DNA of 64,000 bases, taken from NCBI GenBank assembly GCA_035999765.1, contig CP108521.1:5270001-5334000 (forward strand). The letters are read 5' to 3'. A model generated the notes under the pieces. It ran no database searches. It was not told where the DNA came from and saw only the letters and a list, made by a program, of their open reading frames with translations. The position numbers were made by a program, and so were the translations under genes. Numbering within the stretch: position 1 is the stretch's first letter; every line of letters begins with the position of its first letter. Positions 43,970 through 52,641 of the stretch are shown here, in pieces. This stretch comes from Streptomyces sp. NBC_01231 (GTDB taxonomy: Bacteria; Actinomycetota; Actinomycetes; Streptomycetales; Streptomycetaceae).

Positions 43970-44941
43970 ATGCCTGCAGTGACCGTCGAGAACCCGCTGG
44001 CGCTGCCGCGAGTCGCCGCACCCGCGGACGCCGTGGCCCGTCCCGTACTCACCGTGACGACCGCGCCCAGCGGATTTGAGGGCGAGGGCTTCCCGGTGCG
44101 CCGAGCGTTCGCCGGGATCAATTACCGTCACCTGGACCCGTTCATCATGATGGACCAGATGGGCGAGGTCGACTACGCGCCCGGGGAGCCGAAGGGCACC
44201 CCGTGGCATCCGCACCGCGGCTTCGAGACCGTCACCTACATCATCGACGGCATCTTCGACCACCAGGACAGCCAGGGTGGCGGCGGCACCATCACCAACG
44301 GCGACACCCAGTGGATGACGGCCGGCTCGGGCCTGCTGCACATCGAGGCCCCGCCGGAGTCCCTGGTCATGTCCGGCGGTCTCTTCCACGGGCTCCAGCT
44401 GTGGGTGAACCTGCCGGCCAAGGACAAGATGATGGCGCCGCGCTACCAGGACATCCGCGGCGGCAACGTCCAGTTGCTCACCACTGCCGACGGCGGCGCG
44501 CTCCTGCGCGTCATCGCGGGCGAGCTGGACGGTCACGACGGTCCCGGTATCACCCACACCCCGATCACGATGGTCCACGCGACGCTGGCGCCGGGTGCGG
44601 AGCTGACCCTGCCGTGGCGCGAGGACTTCAACGGGCTGGCGTACGTGCTCGCGGGCAAGGGTGCGGTGGGCGCGGAGCGGCGTCCGATCCACCTGGGGCA
44701 GACCGCGGTCTTCGGCGCGGGTTCCTCGCTGACCGTCCGCGCGGACGAGCAGCAGGACTCCCACACGCCGGACCTCGAGGTCGTCCTCCTGGGCGGCCGG
44801 CCGATCCGTGAGCCGATGGCCCACTACGGCCCGTTCGTCATGAACACCAAGGACGAGCTCCAGCAGGCGTTCGACGATTTCCAGAAGGGGCGGCTGGGGA
44901 CGATCCCGGCGGTGCACGGGATGTCGGAAGGCGGCCTGTAG
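43970..44941 (+). CDS. Pirin-family protein
   Basis: 323-residue bicupin of the pirin family. Metal-binding motifs of the N-terminal cupin are HPHRGFETVTYIIDG (about 80-94) and the later LLHIEAPPE segment (about 122-130), giving three His and one Glu. Pirins include quercetin 2,3-dioxygenases and redox-sensing regulators; the role here is unknown. The Shine-Dalgarno AAGGAGGT is ideally placed before ATG 43970. A perfect 18-bp hairpin closes the gene. Confidence 0.92.
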   Translation: MPAVTVENPLALPRVAAPADAVARPVLTVTTAPSGFEGEGFPVRRAFAGINYRHLDPFIMMDQMGEVDYAPGEPKGTPWHPHRGFETVTYIIDGIFDHQDSQGGGGTITNGDTQWMTAGSGLLHIEAPPESLVMSGGLFHGLQLWVNLPAKDKMMAPRYQDIRGGNVQLLTTADGGALLRVIAGELDGHDGPGITHTPITMVHATLAPGAELTLPWREDFNGLAYVLAGKGAVGAERRPIHLGQTAVFGAGSSLTVRADEQQDSHTPDLEVVLLGGRPIREPMAHYGPFVMNTKDELQQAFDDFQKGRLGTIPAVHGMSEGGL

Positions 44942-44967
44942 GACTCGCGTGGTTCAGTACGCTACGA

Positions 44968-45010
44968 ACAGGCCCGAAGCCGCAACTTTGGTTTGCGGCT
45001 TCGGGCCTGT
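44968..45010. terminator. Bidirectional terminator between pirin and Bro-N genes
   Basis: ACAGGCCCGAAGCCGCAA (44968-44985) pairs perfectly over 18 bp with 44993-45010; 7-nt loop. Confidence 0.92.
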
Positions 45011-45033
45011 CTCAGTTCGTTGGCGTTACGGCG

Positions 45034-45972
45034 TTACGGCAGTACGTAGATCGGCGCTCCCTCCGGGGTGCATCCCACCTGTCGCATGCACCCCCGCTTC
45101 ATCAGCATCCGCAGGCAGTCGTGGACGCGGTCATGGGGCAGGCCCGTGCGGTTGGCGATCTCCTCGATGCGAGGGCAGGTCTCGCCCTGCACCAGCGCCG
45201 GGGCGAGGCAGGCCGCGACCGAGTGGACGTCGTCGGTGATGACGAGGTTCTTCGCCTTCCAGGCGGCGAGGAGCTGCTGGGCCGTCAACCTCGGTTCCGG
45301 GGTGGGGCCGGCGCGGTCGCCGGGTCGGCTCAGAGCCTGGGCGAGGTTCTGAAGAGCGTCGGCGATCGCGTCCTGGCTGCGACTGATCTGCCGGAGCAGG
45401 TCGTTGCGCTCGCCGGCGCAGGCCGCCAGCATCTCGTCCGCCGCCAGGTTGCGTTGTTCGAGCCGGACGATGGCGTCGGCGACCTGTTGGGGCATGACGT
45501 AGGCGGGTGCGCCGGTGGCGGGAATCTGTGCGGGAGATGGTTCCAGGGCGTAGGAACCCTCCCGCTGGATGGTGGCGATCACGTCGGAGACCCAGGCCTT
45601 GAAGGGCAGGCACTCGGGCTTCGTGCATCCGTTGACGAGGGCGATGAGTCCGGGCAGATTCACCATCTTCATCGACTTCTTGAGCCGGTGACCTGCAATC
45701 TTGCTCGAAGCGTCTACTCCATAGACGCTTTGTGCAAGATCACCCAAGCTCACCTGGCAAGTTGCTGCAACATGCCACATGAGTGCTTGCCGCGTGTTTG
45801 TGTAGCCGAGATCCGTGGCCACGTCCGCCGCCACGAACCAGTGCTGGCCGTCCGGCGTGGTCATCCTCCGCACCCGCGCCCCCGTCGCCGCGAACACGAA
45901 GTCACTGATGTCGATCGCGTCCCGCTGCTGTTCCGCCGACCGGTCCGGCGGCGTGTTGTTCTGCTCGTACAT
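45034..45972 (-). CDS. Bro-N domain regulator with C-terminal winged helix, paralogue 2
   Basis: 312 residues, related end to end to the gene at 26115. Bro-N domain at about 18-125 (DFVFAATGARVRRMTTPDG, HWFVAADVATDLGYTNTRQ, LVNGCTKPECLPFKAWV), a helical linker (about 160-205) and a C-terminal HTH (IANRTGLPHDRVHDCLRML, about 268-286). ATG 45972 has GGAGGTG about 9 bp upstream, like its paralogue. Codons 78-92 contain an interrupted palindrome (45698-45740) with loop TGGAG. The target is unknown; there are no phage genes nearby. Confidence 0.85.
   Translation of the reverse strand: MYEQNNTPPDRSAEQQRDAIDISDFVFAATGARVRRMTTPDGQHWFVAADVATDLGYTNTRQALMWHVAATCQVSLGDLAQSVYGVDASSKIAGHRLKKSMKMVNLPGLIALVNGCTKPECLPFKAWVSDVIATIQREGSYALEPSPAQIPATGAPAYVMPQQVADAIVRLEQRNLAADEMLAACAGERNDLLRQISRSQDAIADALQNLAQALSRPGDRAGPTPEPRLTAQQLLAAWKAKNLVITDDVHSVAACLAPALVQGETCPRIEEIANRTGLPHDRVHDCLRMLMKRGCMRQVGCTPEGAPIYVLP
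45698..45740 (-). other. Hairpin inside Bro-N gene 2
   Basis: Outer arms ATCTTGC/GCAAGAT and inner arms AAGCGTCTA/TAGACGCTT are all perfect, separated by 3-nt internal loops. The coding-strand loop is TGGAG. The local base composition is AT-rich compared with its surroundings. Confidence 0.65.
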
Positions 45973-46032
45973 CGAGCATCACCTCCGCTCCGGAAGGTAG
46001 GCACGGGCTCGTGCAACTCGCGTTTACGGCAA

Positions 46033-46042
46033 GGATGTTCAC
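46033..46042 (-). promoter_or_regulatory. Shared upstream box of Bro-N gene 2
   Basis: GTGAACATCC on the minus strand, 61 bp before the start codon, the same word and distance as in front of Bro-N gene 1. Confidence 0.5.
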
Positions 46043-46136
46043 TCGAAAGTGGATCAAGGTATCGAACGCATGCACCTGAATCCCATTCGGCGGGCCGCAG
46101 CGCGACACCGAACCTGACGTATGGCCAGATAGGAGC

Positions 46137-47270
46137 GTGGACGCACCGCAACCGCTCCTTCCCGACCCCGTTCGCCGTCTCGGAGCCTGGTGTGGCGTCG
46201 CCCTGCTCGTCTCCGGAGTCGTCTACGTCGCGATCCGGCTCTGTGTGGAGTTCCGTACGGCCGTCGTGCCCGTGCTGCTCGCGTTGCTCGGGACCGCGTT
46301 GCTCGGGCCTCTGTATCGGCGGCTGGTGAAGGCGAAGGTCAACCGGTCCGTCGCCGCCGGGATCACCTGTGTCGCGGTGGTCGCCGTCGTCGGTGGAGCC
46401 GTGTACATCGTGGTGGCCGCGCTCATCGACACCGGGGACGAGATCGTCACCTCGCTGAAGAGTGCGGCGCAGGGGCTCGCGGAGCATTTCGGGGCCGCCG
46501 GGACCTCCCTGGACGACGTCGCCTCCAACGCGCGGGAACTCCTCGGCAAGTTCGGGGGCACGGCGGCCTCCGGTGTCCTCAGCGGGGTCAGTGTCGTCGG
46601 CGAGTCCATCGCCATGGCCGTACTCGCGCTGCTGCTCGTCTTCTTCTTCCTGCGGGATTCCCACAAGGCCATCGGCAGCCTGCGGTCCGTGGCCCCGCGG
46701 CAGAGCGGTGACCTCATGGAAGCCATGGCCCGGCGGGCCTTCGAGGCCGTCGAGGGCTTCATGCGGGGGACCACGCTGATCGCCTTCATCGACGCTCTCT
46801 GCATCACCGTCGGGCTGCTCGTCCTCGATGTGCCGGGGGCCGTCGGACTGGGGGCGCTCGTCTTCGTGGGGGCCTACATTCCCTATCTCGGCGCGTTCAT
46901 CTCCGGCGCCGTCGCCGTGCTCGTCGCGCTCGCCGACCGGGGGTTCGTGATCGCCCTGTGGGCGCTCGGGGTGGTGCTCGCGGTGCAGGTGCTGGAGGGG
47001 CACGTGCTGCAGCCGATGATCCAGAGCCGGACCGTCCAGATGCATCCGGCCCTGGTGATGCTCGCCATCACGGCGGGGGCCTCGGTGGCGGGGATCCTGG
47101 GGATGCTGCTCGCCGTACCGCTGACCGCCGCCGCCTTCGGCGTCGTACACGAGCTGCGGACGCGTTACGGAGTTCCGACGGAGTCCCCGGCCGATTCACC
47201 GAACGATTCCGCGGCGGATTCACCAAACGACTCCGCGGGCGATTCACCGAACGATTCCGCGGCGGAGTGA
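46137..47270 (+). CDS. AI-2E family (PerM-like) transporter with repeat tail
   Basis: 377 residues with seven to eight membrane helices in the TqsA/YdiK pattern: hydrophobic pairs at about 15-60 and 75-95, a central amphipathic region (LKSAAQGLAEHFGAAGTSLD) and late motifs VGAYIPYLGAFISGAVAV and EGHVLQPMIQ. The substrate is uncertain; few members move autoinducer-2. The last 30 residues consist of three DSPNDSA(A/G) octapeptides encoded by the 24-bp repeat at 47193-47264. The gene overlaps the convergent phosphatase gene by 106 bp. The GTG start has AGGAG only 1 bp upstream, an unusually short spacing. Confidence 0.85.
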   Translation: MDAPQPLLPDPVRRLGAWCGVALLVSGVVYVAIRLCVEFRTAVVPVLLALLGTALLGPLYRRLVKAKVNRSVAAGITCVAVVAVVGGAVYIVVAALIDTGDEIVTSLKSAAQGLAEHFGAAGTSLDDVASNARELLGKFGGTAASGVLSGVSVVGESIAMAVLALLLVFFFLRDSHKAIGSLRSVAPRQSGDLMEAMARRAFEAVEGFMRGTTLIAFIDALCITVGLLVLDVPGAVGLGALVFVGAYIPYLGAFISGAVAVLVALADRGFVIALWALGVVLAVQVLEGHVLQPMIQSRTVQMHPALVMLAITAGASVAGILGMLLAVPLTAAAFGVVHELRTRYGVPTESPADSPNDSAADSPNDSAGDSPNDSAAE

Positions 47271-49486
47271 CGGGACAACTCCCCGGCGGGGTCAGCGAAA
47301 AGCCCCCCGGCGGGCTCACCGGACGGGTCCGCCTCGGGCCCGTCCGACGCCTCGTGGAGCTCGAACCAGATGCTCTTCCCCTCGCCCCTCGGATCCACTC
47401 CCCACGCGTCCGCGAGCAGTTCGATCAGCATCAGACCGCGCCCCGAGGAGGCCAGCTCGCCGGGCCTGCGCTTGTGCGGGAGGTCGTCGCTCGTGTCGGT
47501 GACCTCCACCCGCATCCGGCGCCGAACCGCCCCGTCCGATCCGCCCGCTCCGCCCGCCCCGGTCCGGCCGCCTCGCACCTCGGCCAGCAGCAGCGCGTCG
47601 GCGTCGGTGTGGACCAGGACGTTGGTCAGCACCTCGGACAACAGCAACACCGCCGAGTCGACCTGGTCCGCCGACCTCCAGTCGTGCAGCAGCTCCCGCA
47701 GCTGATGGCGGGCCACCGCCACCCGTTCCGGTTCCGCCTGGGCCACCGACAGCATCGTGCGCCGGACCGTGGGGCGTATGACCACCGTGTCGTCGCAGCC
47801 GCAGCCGTCCCCCTGCCGGCACAGCAGGAGTACGGCGATGTCGTCCTCGCGGCGGTCGGCCAGCGCGCCGGTGGTGTGGTGGGAGGACGGGCCGTGGACG
47901 GCCTGGACCAGGGCGTCGGCCAGTTCCTCCAGGTCGCCCTCGTGTTCCTCGAGGATCGCGCGGATGCGTTTCCAGCCGGTCTCCATGTCGTGGCCGCCGG
48001 TCTCGATCAGGCCGTCGGTGCAGAGCAGGAGCGTCTCGCCGGGCTCCAGAGTTATCCGGGTGGTGGGGTAGTCGGCGTCCGGGTCGATGCCCAGCGGAAG
48101 GCCGCCGGCCGTCGGGCGGGCCAGGACCGTGCCGTCCGCCATACGGATCGCCGGATCGGGATGACCGGCCCGGGCGACGTCCAGGATGCCGGTCGTCGGG
48201 TCGGCCTCCACGTACAGACAGGTCGCGAAGCGCAGGTCGGCGGCGTCCGGGTCGCCGTAGGTGATCCCGTGCAGGAAACGGGACGCGCGGGAGAGGACCG
48301 CGTCGGGGCGGTGGCCCTCCGAGGCGTACGCGCGCAGGGCGATGCGGAGCTGGCCCATCACGCCGGCCGCCCGGACGTCGTGGCCCTGGACGTCACCGAT
48401 GACCAGGGCGAAGCGGCCGTTGGGCAGCGGGATCATGTCGTACCAGTCGCCGCCGACCTGGAGGCCGCCGCCGGTGGGCACATAGCGGGCCGCGACGCTC
48501 ATGCCCGGAATCCCGGGACCGAGGGTGGGGAGCATCGAGCGCTGGAGGCCGTCCGTCAGCTCCCGTTCCGACTCCGCCAGGCCCGCCCGGGACAGCGCCT
48601 GCGCGAGCATTCTCGCCACGGTCGTCAGGACCGAGCGCTCGTCCGGCGTGAACGCCACCGGATAGGCGAAGGCCGCCATCCACGCGCCCATCGTGCGGCC
48701 GGCCACCGTCAGCGGCAGGAACGCCCAGGAGTGACGGCCGAAGTGCCGGGCGAGCGGCCAGGCGGCCGGATAGCGGGACTTGTAGGCCTGGGGCGTGGAG
48801 AGATAGACGGCACGGCCGGTGCGGACCACCTCCGCGGCGGGGTAGTCCGTCGCGAGGGCCATGTGGGAGAAGGAGCTCTCGTCGCCGGGCTGCTGGCCGT
48901 GCTGGCCGATGATCGTGAGGCGGTCGCCCTCCACACCGAAGACGGCCAGGCCGTCCGGGGAGAAGCCCGGCATGGACAGGCCGGCCGCGACCCGCAGGAC
49001 CTCCGCCGTGGAACGGGCCTCGGCCAGCGCACGGCCCGCGTCCAGCAGGAACGCCTCGCGGGAGCGGCGCCAGTCGCCGGTGATCGGGGTGCGCGCGGCG
49101 GTGCCCGGCGGCGGCTCGGCGACCTCCTGGAGGGTGCCGATCAGCTCGTACTCGCCGGTGGCCGGGTCGACGATCGGTTTGGAGCGGCTGCGCACGGTAC
49201 GGATGACACGGCCGTGTTCGTCCATGATCCGCAGCCGGGCCTCCGCGAGGGTGCCCTCGGCGACGGCGAGCCGGACTATGCCGTCGATCTCGTTCCAGTC
49301 GACGGGGTGGAAGCGGGAGCGCATCGCCCCCTCGGTGAGAGTGGTCGGCCGGGCGGGCAACCCGACCAGCCGCGCGGCCTCGGCGTCCAGGATGACGAGG
49401 CCCGCGTCGTTGTCCCAGCGCCACAGGCCGGTCGCGAGAGCGACGAGGGCCTCCCCCACGGCGGGCAGGGGGTCACCAGTACGCAT
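47165..49486 (-). CDS. PP2C/SpoIIE phosphatase with PAS, GAF and HATPase domains
   Basis: 773-residue RsbU-type regulator. Order: PAS-like domain (about 10-120), GAF domain (about 145-300), SpoIIE-type phosphatase (about 320-550; VGGDWYDMIPLPNGRFALVI, GDVQGHDVRAAG, DGLIETGG) and a HATPase domain of the RsbW anti-sigma type (about 590-720; LLLSEVLTNVLVHTDAD, SGRGLMLIELLADAWG). It can thus both dephosphorylate an anti-anti-sigma factor and phosphorylate or bind it. After the usual end (WFELH) an extra tail of about 50 residues contains ESFGESAA repeats. ATG 49486 has TAAAGT 7 bp upstream. Confidence 0.9.
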   Translation of the reverse strand: MRTGDPLPAVGEALVALATGLWRWDNDAGLVILDAEAARLVGLPARPTTLTEGAMRSRFHPVDWNEIDGIVRLAVAEGTLAEARLRIMDEHGRVIRTVRSRSKPIVDPATGEYELIGTLQEVAEPPPGTAARTPITGDWRRSREAFLLDAGRALAEARSTAEVLRVAAGLSMPGFSPDGLAVFGVEGDRLTIIGQHGQQPGDESSFSHMALATDYPAAEVVRTGRAVYLSTPQAYKSRYPAAWPLARHFGRHSWAFLPLTVAGRTMGAWMAAFAYPVAFTPDERSVLTTVARMLAQALSRAGLAESERELTDGLQRSMLPTLGPGIPGMSVAARYVPTGGGLQVGGDWYDMIPLPNGRFALVIGDVQGHDVRAAGVMGQLRIALRAYASEGHRPDAVLSRASRFLHGITYGDPDAADLRFATCLYVEADPTTGILDVARAGHPDPAIRMADGTVLARPTAGGLPLGIDPDADYPTTRITLEPGETLLLCTDGLIETGGHDMETGWKRIRAILEEHEGDLEELADALVQAVHGPSSHHTTGALADRREDDIAVLLLCRQGDGCGCDDTVVIRPTVRRTMLSVAQAEPERVAVARHQLRELLHDWRSADQVDSAVLLLSEVLTNVLVHTDADALLLAEVRGGRTGAGGAGGSDGAVRRRMRVEVTDTSDDLPHKRRPGELASSGRGLMLIELLADAWGVDPRGEGKSIWFELHEASDGPEADPSGEPAGGLFADPAGELSRHSAAESFGESPAESFGESAAESFGESAGDSVGTP
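47193..47264. repeat. Three 24-bp repeats, coding on both strands
   Basis: Copies at 47193-47216, 47217-47240 and 47241-47264; first and third are identical, the second has 4 differences. Plus strand encodes DSPNDSAA-type units in the AI-2E protein; minus strand encodes ESFGESAA-type units in the phosphatase. Confidence 0.88.
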
Positions 49487-49582
49487 TGACCTACTTTATG
49501 GAGAGGCGACCGAGCAGTGCCACTGATCCGCGGACCTAAATGGTGGGGAGTCGATCTCGGGGTGCCCGGTACGCTTGGCGGA

Positions 49583-49596
49583 GTTTCACGTGAAAC
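49583..49596. promoter_or_regulatory. parS: parS centromere site, copy 2
   Basis: GTTTCACGTGAAAC, identical to copy 1 at 10492. It lies between the phosphatase and aspS genes. A -10-like TACGCT at 49570-49575 would place the aspS transcript start at about the first base of parS. Confidence 0.93.
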
Positions 49597-49656
49597 AGAC
49601 GCGCGAAACAGACTCGTGCAACAGACCCCGATCCGCGAAGACTGGATGAAACGACG

Positions 49657-51420
49657 ATGCACCGGTACAGGTCCCACACCTGCGGCGAGCTCCGCGCCTC
49701 TGACGTCGGCACCGACGTCCGGCTGAGTGGCTGGCTGCACAATCGGCGCGACCTGGGCGGCATCCTCTTCATCGATCTGCGCGACCACTACGGCATCACG
49801 CAGCTCGTCGCCCGTCCCGGCACGCCCGCCTACGCCGCTCTCGACTCGCTGACCAAGGAGTCCACGGTCCGCGTCGACGGCCAGGTCGTCTCCCGTGGCA
49901 CGGAGAACGTGAACCCCGACCTGCCGACCGGTGAGGTCGAGGTCGAGGTGAGCGAGGTCGAGCTGCTCGGTGCCGCCCAGCCGCTCCCCTTCACCATCAA
50001 CACCGAGGACGGGGTCAACGAGGAGCGGCGCCTGGAGTACCGCTTCCTGGACCTGCGCCGCGAGCGCATGCACCGCAACATCATGCTGCGGACGTCGGTC
50101 ATCTCCGCGATCCGGCACAAGATGGTCACCCTCGGCTTCAACGAGATGGCGACGCCGATCCTGACGGCGACCTCCCCCGAGGGCGCCCGTGACTTCGTCG
50201 TCCCCTCCCGTCTGCACGCGGGCAGGTTCTACGCCCTGCCGCAGGCGCCGCAGCAGTTCAAGCAGCTGCTGATGATCTCCGGCTTCGACCGCTACTTCCA
50301 GATCGCACCCTGCTTCCGGGACGAGGACGCGCGCGCGGACCGTTCGCCGGGCGAGTTCTACCAGCTCGACGTCGAGATGAGCTTCGTCGAGCAGGAGGAC
50401 GTCTTCCAGCCGATCGAGCGGCTGATGACCGAGCTGTTCACGGAGTTCGGCGGCGGCCGTGAGGTCACCTCGCCGTTCCCGCGGATCCCGTTCCGCGAGG
50501 CGATGCTGAAGTATGGCTCCGACAAGCCGGACCTGCGCGCCAAGCTGGAGCTCGTCGACATCACCGACATCTTCGAGGGCTCGGAGTTCAAGGCGTTCGC
50601 CGGCAAGCACGTGCGCGCGCTGCCGGTGCCGGACGTCTCGGCGCAGTCCCGCAAGTTCTTCGACCAGCTCGGTGACTACGCCGTCTCGCAGGGTGCGAAG
50701 GGCCTGGCCTGGGTGCGCGTCGCCGAGGACGGCTCTCTCACCGGCCCGATCGCGAAGTTCCTGACCGAGGAGAACGTCGCCGAGCTGACGAAGCGGCTCC
50801 AGCTGGCCGCCGGTCACGCCGTGTTCTTCGGCGCGGGCGAGTTCGACGAGGTCTCGAAGATCATGGGCGCGGTGCGGGTCGAGGCCGCCCGGCGTGCCGG
50901 GCACTTCGAGGAGAACGTCTTCCGGTTCTGCTGGATCGTCGACTTCCCGATGTTCGAGAAGGACGAGGAGACCGGGAAGATCGACTTCTCGCACAACCCG
51001 TTCTCGATGCCCCAGGGCGGCATGGACGCCCTGGAGAACCAGGACCCGCTGGACATCCTGGCCTGGCAGTACGACATCGTCTGCAACGGCGTCGAGCTGT
51101 CCTCCGGCGCGATCCGGAACCACGAGCCCGACATCATGCTCAAGGCCTTCAACATCGCGGGCTACGACAGCGAGACGGTGGAGCGTGAGTTCGCCGGCAT
51201 GCTGCGCGCGCTCCGCTTCGGCGCCCCGCCGCACGGTGGCATCGCGCCCGGCGTCGACCGCATCGTGATGCTGCTGGCGGACGAGCCCAACATCCGCGAG
51301 ACGATCGCCTTCCCGCTCAACGGCAACGCCCAGGACCTGATGATGGGCGCGCCGACGGAGCTGGACGAGTCGCGGCTCAGGGAGCTGCACCTGACGGTGC
51401 GCAAGCCGCAGCCGAAGTAA
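49657..51420 (+). CDS. aspS: Aspartyl-tRNA synthetase
   Basis: 587-residue class II synthetase that charges tRNA with aspartate. The N-terminal OB-fold anticodon-binding domain (1-105) shows GWLHNRRDLGGILFIDLRD. Class II motif 2 is FRDEDARADRSPGEFYQLDV (about 214-233), the bacterial GAD insertion lies at about 290-410, and motif 3 is GAPPHGGIAPGVDRIVMLL (about 525-543). This is the large bacterial type. The leader is about 170 bp with a parS site; an AACGACG stretch precedes ATG 49657, with only a weak ribosome-binding sequence. Confidence 0.97.
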   Translation: MHRYRSHTCGELRASDVGTDVRLSGWLHNRRDLGGILFIDLRDHYGITQLVARPGTPAYAALDSLTKESTVRVDGQVVSRGTENVNPDLPTGEVEVEVSEVELLGAAQPLPFTINTEDGVNEERRLEYRFLDLRRERMHRNIMLRTSVISAIRHKMVTLGFNEMATPILTATSPEGARDFVVPSRLHAGRFYALPQAPQQFKQLLMISGFDRYFQIAPCFRDEDARADRSPGEFYQLDVEMSFVEQEDVFQPIERLMTELFTEFGGGREVTSPFPRIPFREAMLKYGSDKPDLRAKLELVDITDIFEGSEFKAFAGKHVRALPVPDVSAQSRKFFDQLGDYAVSQGAKGLAWVRVAEDGSLTGPIAKFLTEENVAELTKRLQLAAGHAVFFGAGEFDEVSKIMGAVRVEAARRAGHFEENVFRFCWIVDFPMFEKDEETGKIDFSHNPFSMPQGGMDALENQDPLDILAWQYDIVCNGVELSSGAIRNHEPDIMLKAFNIAGYDSETVEREFAGMLRALRFGAPPHGGIAPGVDRIVMLLADEPNIRETIAFPLNGNAQDLMMGAPTELDESRLRELHLTVRKPQPK

Positions 51421-51447
51421 GGCAAGCCTTTCGAGGCGGCTGATCGC

Positions 51448-51486
51448 AAAGGGACCGGAAATCGCCCGTCGATTTCCGGTCCCTTT
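51448..51486 (+). terminator. Terminator after aspS
   Basis: AAAGGGACCGGAAATCG (51448-51464) and its exact complement (51470-51486) with a 5-nt loop, followed by TTTTG-like sequence. Confidence 0.92.
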
Positions 51487-51523
51487 TGTGTGCGTGCGGA
51501 AAACGGGCCCTTTTCTCAGCTCG

Positions 51524-51554
51524 TTGACAGGGTTCTTACCTAACTTCCCGGCGC
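51524..51554 (+). promoter_or_regulatory. Conserved promoter-like element of dioxygenase gene 1
   Basis: TTGACAG, TTCTTACCTAA and TTCCC are shared, in register, with the element at 52611. TTGACA starts exactly 31 bp before the ATG in both, and there is no Shine-Dalgarno sequence. Suggests a leaderless transcript. Confidence 0.55.
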
Positions 51555-52484
51555 ATGACAGTGAATCAACAGCCTCAACAGCCGCAGAACTCACAGGATC
51601 TGACGCGACGCAAGGTCGTTGCCGTGGGCGCCGGAGCGATCGCGGCGGTGGGCATTGGCGGCACCGCCTTCGCGACGAACGCGACCGCCGGCCACAAGGA
51701 CGGCACCGACGCCGCGAGTTCGACCGAGGACTGCTACAAGCTGACTACCGAGACCACCGAAGGCCCCTACTACATCGACGCGGACAAGCTCCGCCGGGAC
51801 GTCACCGAGGACCGGGAGGGCATCCCGTTGCTCCTCGCGCTCAAGGTGATCGACTCCGAGACCTGCAAGCCGATCAGGAACGCCGCCGTCGACATCTGGC
51901 ACTGCGACGCGGTGGGCGTCTACTCCGGGTACGAGGACTTGGGCAACGGGGGCGGGGGCGGACCGGCTCCGACCGGAGCGTCCACGGGCACCCCCACCGG
52001 TACGCCCACCGGGCCGCCCCCGGGCGGCGGCCACCAGGAGCCGACCGACGACTCCCGCTACCTGCGCGGCACTTGGCGGACGGACCGGCACGGTCAGGTC
52101 ACCTTCAGGACGGTGTTCCCGGGCTGGTACCAGGGCCGTTGTGTCCACATCCACACCAAGGTGCATGTGGACGGTGAGTGGACGGACGCCGGCTACGAGG
52201 GCGGGCACACCTGCCACACCGGCCAGTTCTTCTTCGACGAGAAGTCGGTCCTCGCCTCGGCGGAGCTGGAGCCGTACGCGTCCAACACCGCCGAGCGCAC
52301 CACGCTCGACGAGGACTCGATCTACGACGGCAGCGGCACCCAGGGCGGCCTGCTCCGGCTGAGGTACGACAGGCGGGATCTCGCCAAGGGCGTCCACGCG
52401 TCGCTCACGGTCGGTGTGGACCCCGAGTCCACGAACGACGGCCAGGGGATGCCGCCGCGGCCGAGCGCCTCAGCCTCCGCATAA
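51555..52484 (+). CDS. Secreted intradiol dioxygenase-like protein, paralogue 1
   Basis: 309 residues, protocatechuate 3,4-dioxygenase beta-like, probably exported by Tat (twin Arg in TRRKVVAVG at residue 18, then a hydrophobic helix). The core includes TEGPYYIDADKLRRDVTED, AAVDIWHCDAVGVYSGYED with a Tyr ligand, and FPGWYQGRCVHIHTKVHVDG with the second Tyr and the two His of the Fe(III) site. A Gly/Pro/Thr-rich insertion (about 133-160) interrupts the core after the first Tyr. Extracellular relatives act on catechols or lignin-like phenols. Tandem paralogue at 52642. Confidence 0.88.
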   Translation: MTVNQQPQQPQNSQDLTRRKVVAVGAGAIAAVGIGGTAFATNATAGHKDGTDAASSTEDCYKLTTETTEGPYYIDADKLRRDVTEDREGIPLLLALKVIDSETCKPIRNAAVDIWHCDAVGVYSGYEDLGNGGGGGPAPTGASTGTPTGTPTGPPPGGGHQEPTDDSRYLRGTWRTDRHGQVTFRTVFPGWYQGRCVHIHTKVHVDGEWTDAGYEGGHTCHTGQFFFDEKSVLASAELEPYASNTAERTTLDEDSIYDGSGTQGGLLRLRYDRRDLAKGVHASLTVGVDPESTNDGQGMPPRPSASASA

Positions 52485-52523
52485 GGGAAGCGTTTCCTGA
52501 ATCCATAAAGGACGGGAAGCTCG

Positions 52524-52561
52524 GAAGGGGCTTGGATCGACCGTTGCTTTCAAGCCCCTTC
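52524..52561 (+). terminator. Terminator between the dioxygenase paralogues
   Basis: GAAGGGGCTTG (52524-52534) pairs with CAAGCCCCTTC (52551-52561); 16-nt loop. It implies separate transcripts for the two genes. Confidence 0.7.
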
Positions 52562-52610
52562 TGCCGGTGCGCGGGAATGCCATGGGAAACCACAGTCCCT
52601 TCCCACCGCA

Positions 52611-52641
52611 TTGACAGCCTTCTTACCTAAATTCCCCACCC
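52611..52641 (+). promoter_or_regulatory. Conserved promoter-like element of dioxygenase gene 2
   Basis: Same layout as 51524-51554: TTGACAG, TTCTTACCTAA and TTCCCC, with TTGACA 31 bp before ATG 52642 and no Shine-Dalgarno sequence. Confidence 0.55.

Noticed and set aside
51533..51541. TTACCTAA before the dioxygenase genes as an iron box
   Set aside because: Only a half-site is present; a full DmdR/IdeR palindrome is missing, so it is not listed as an operator.
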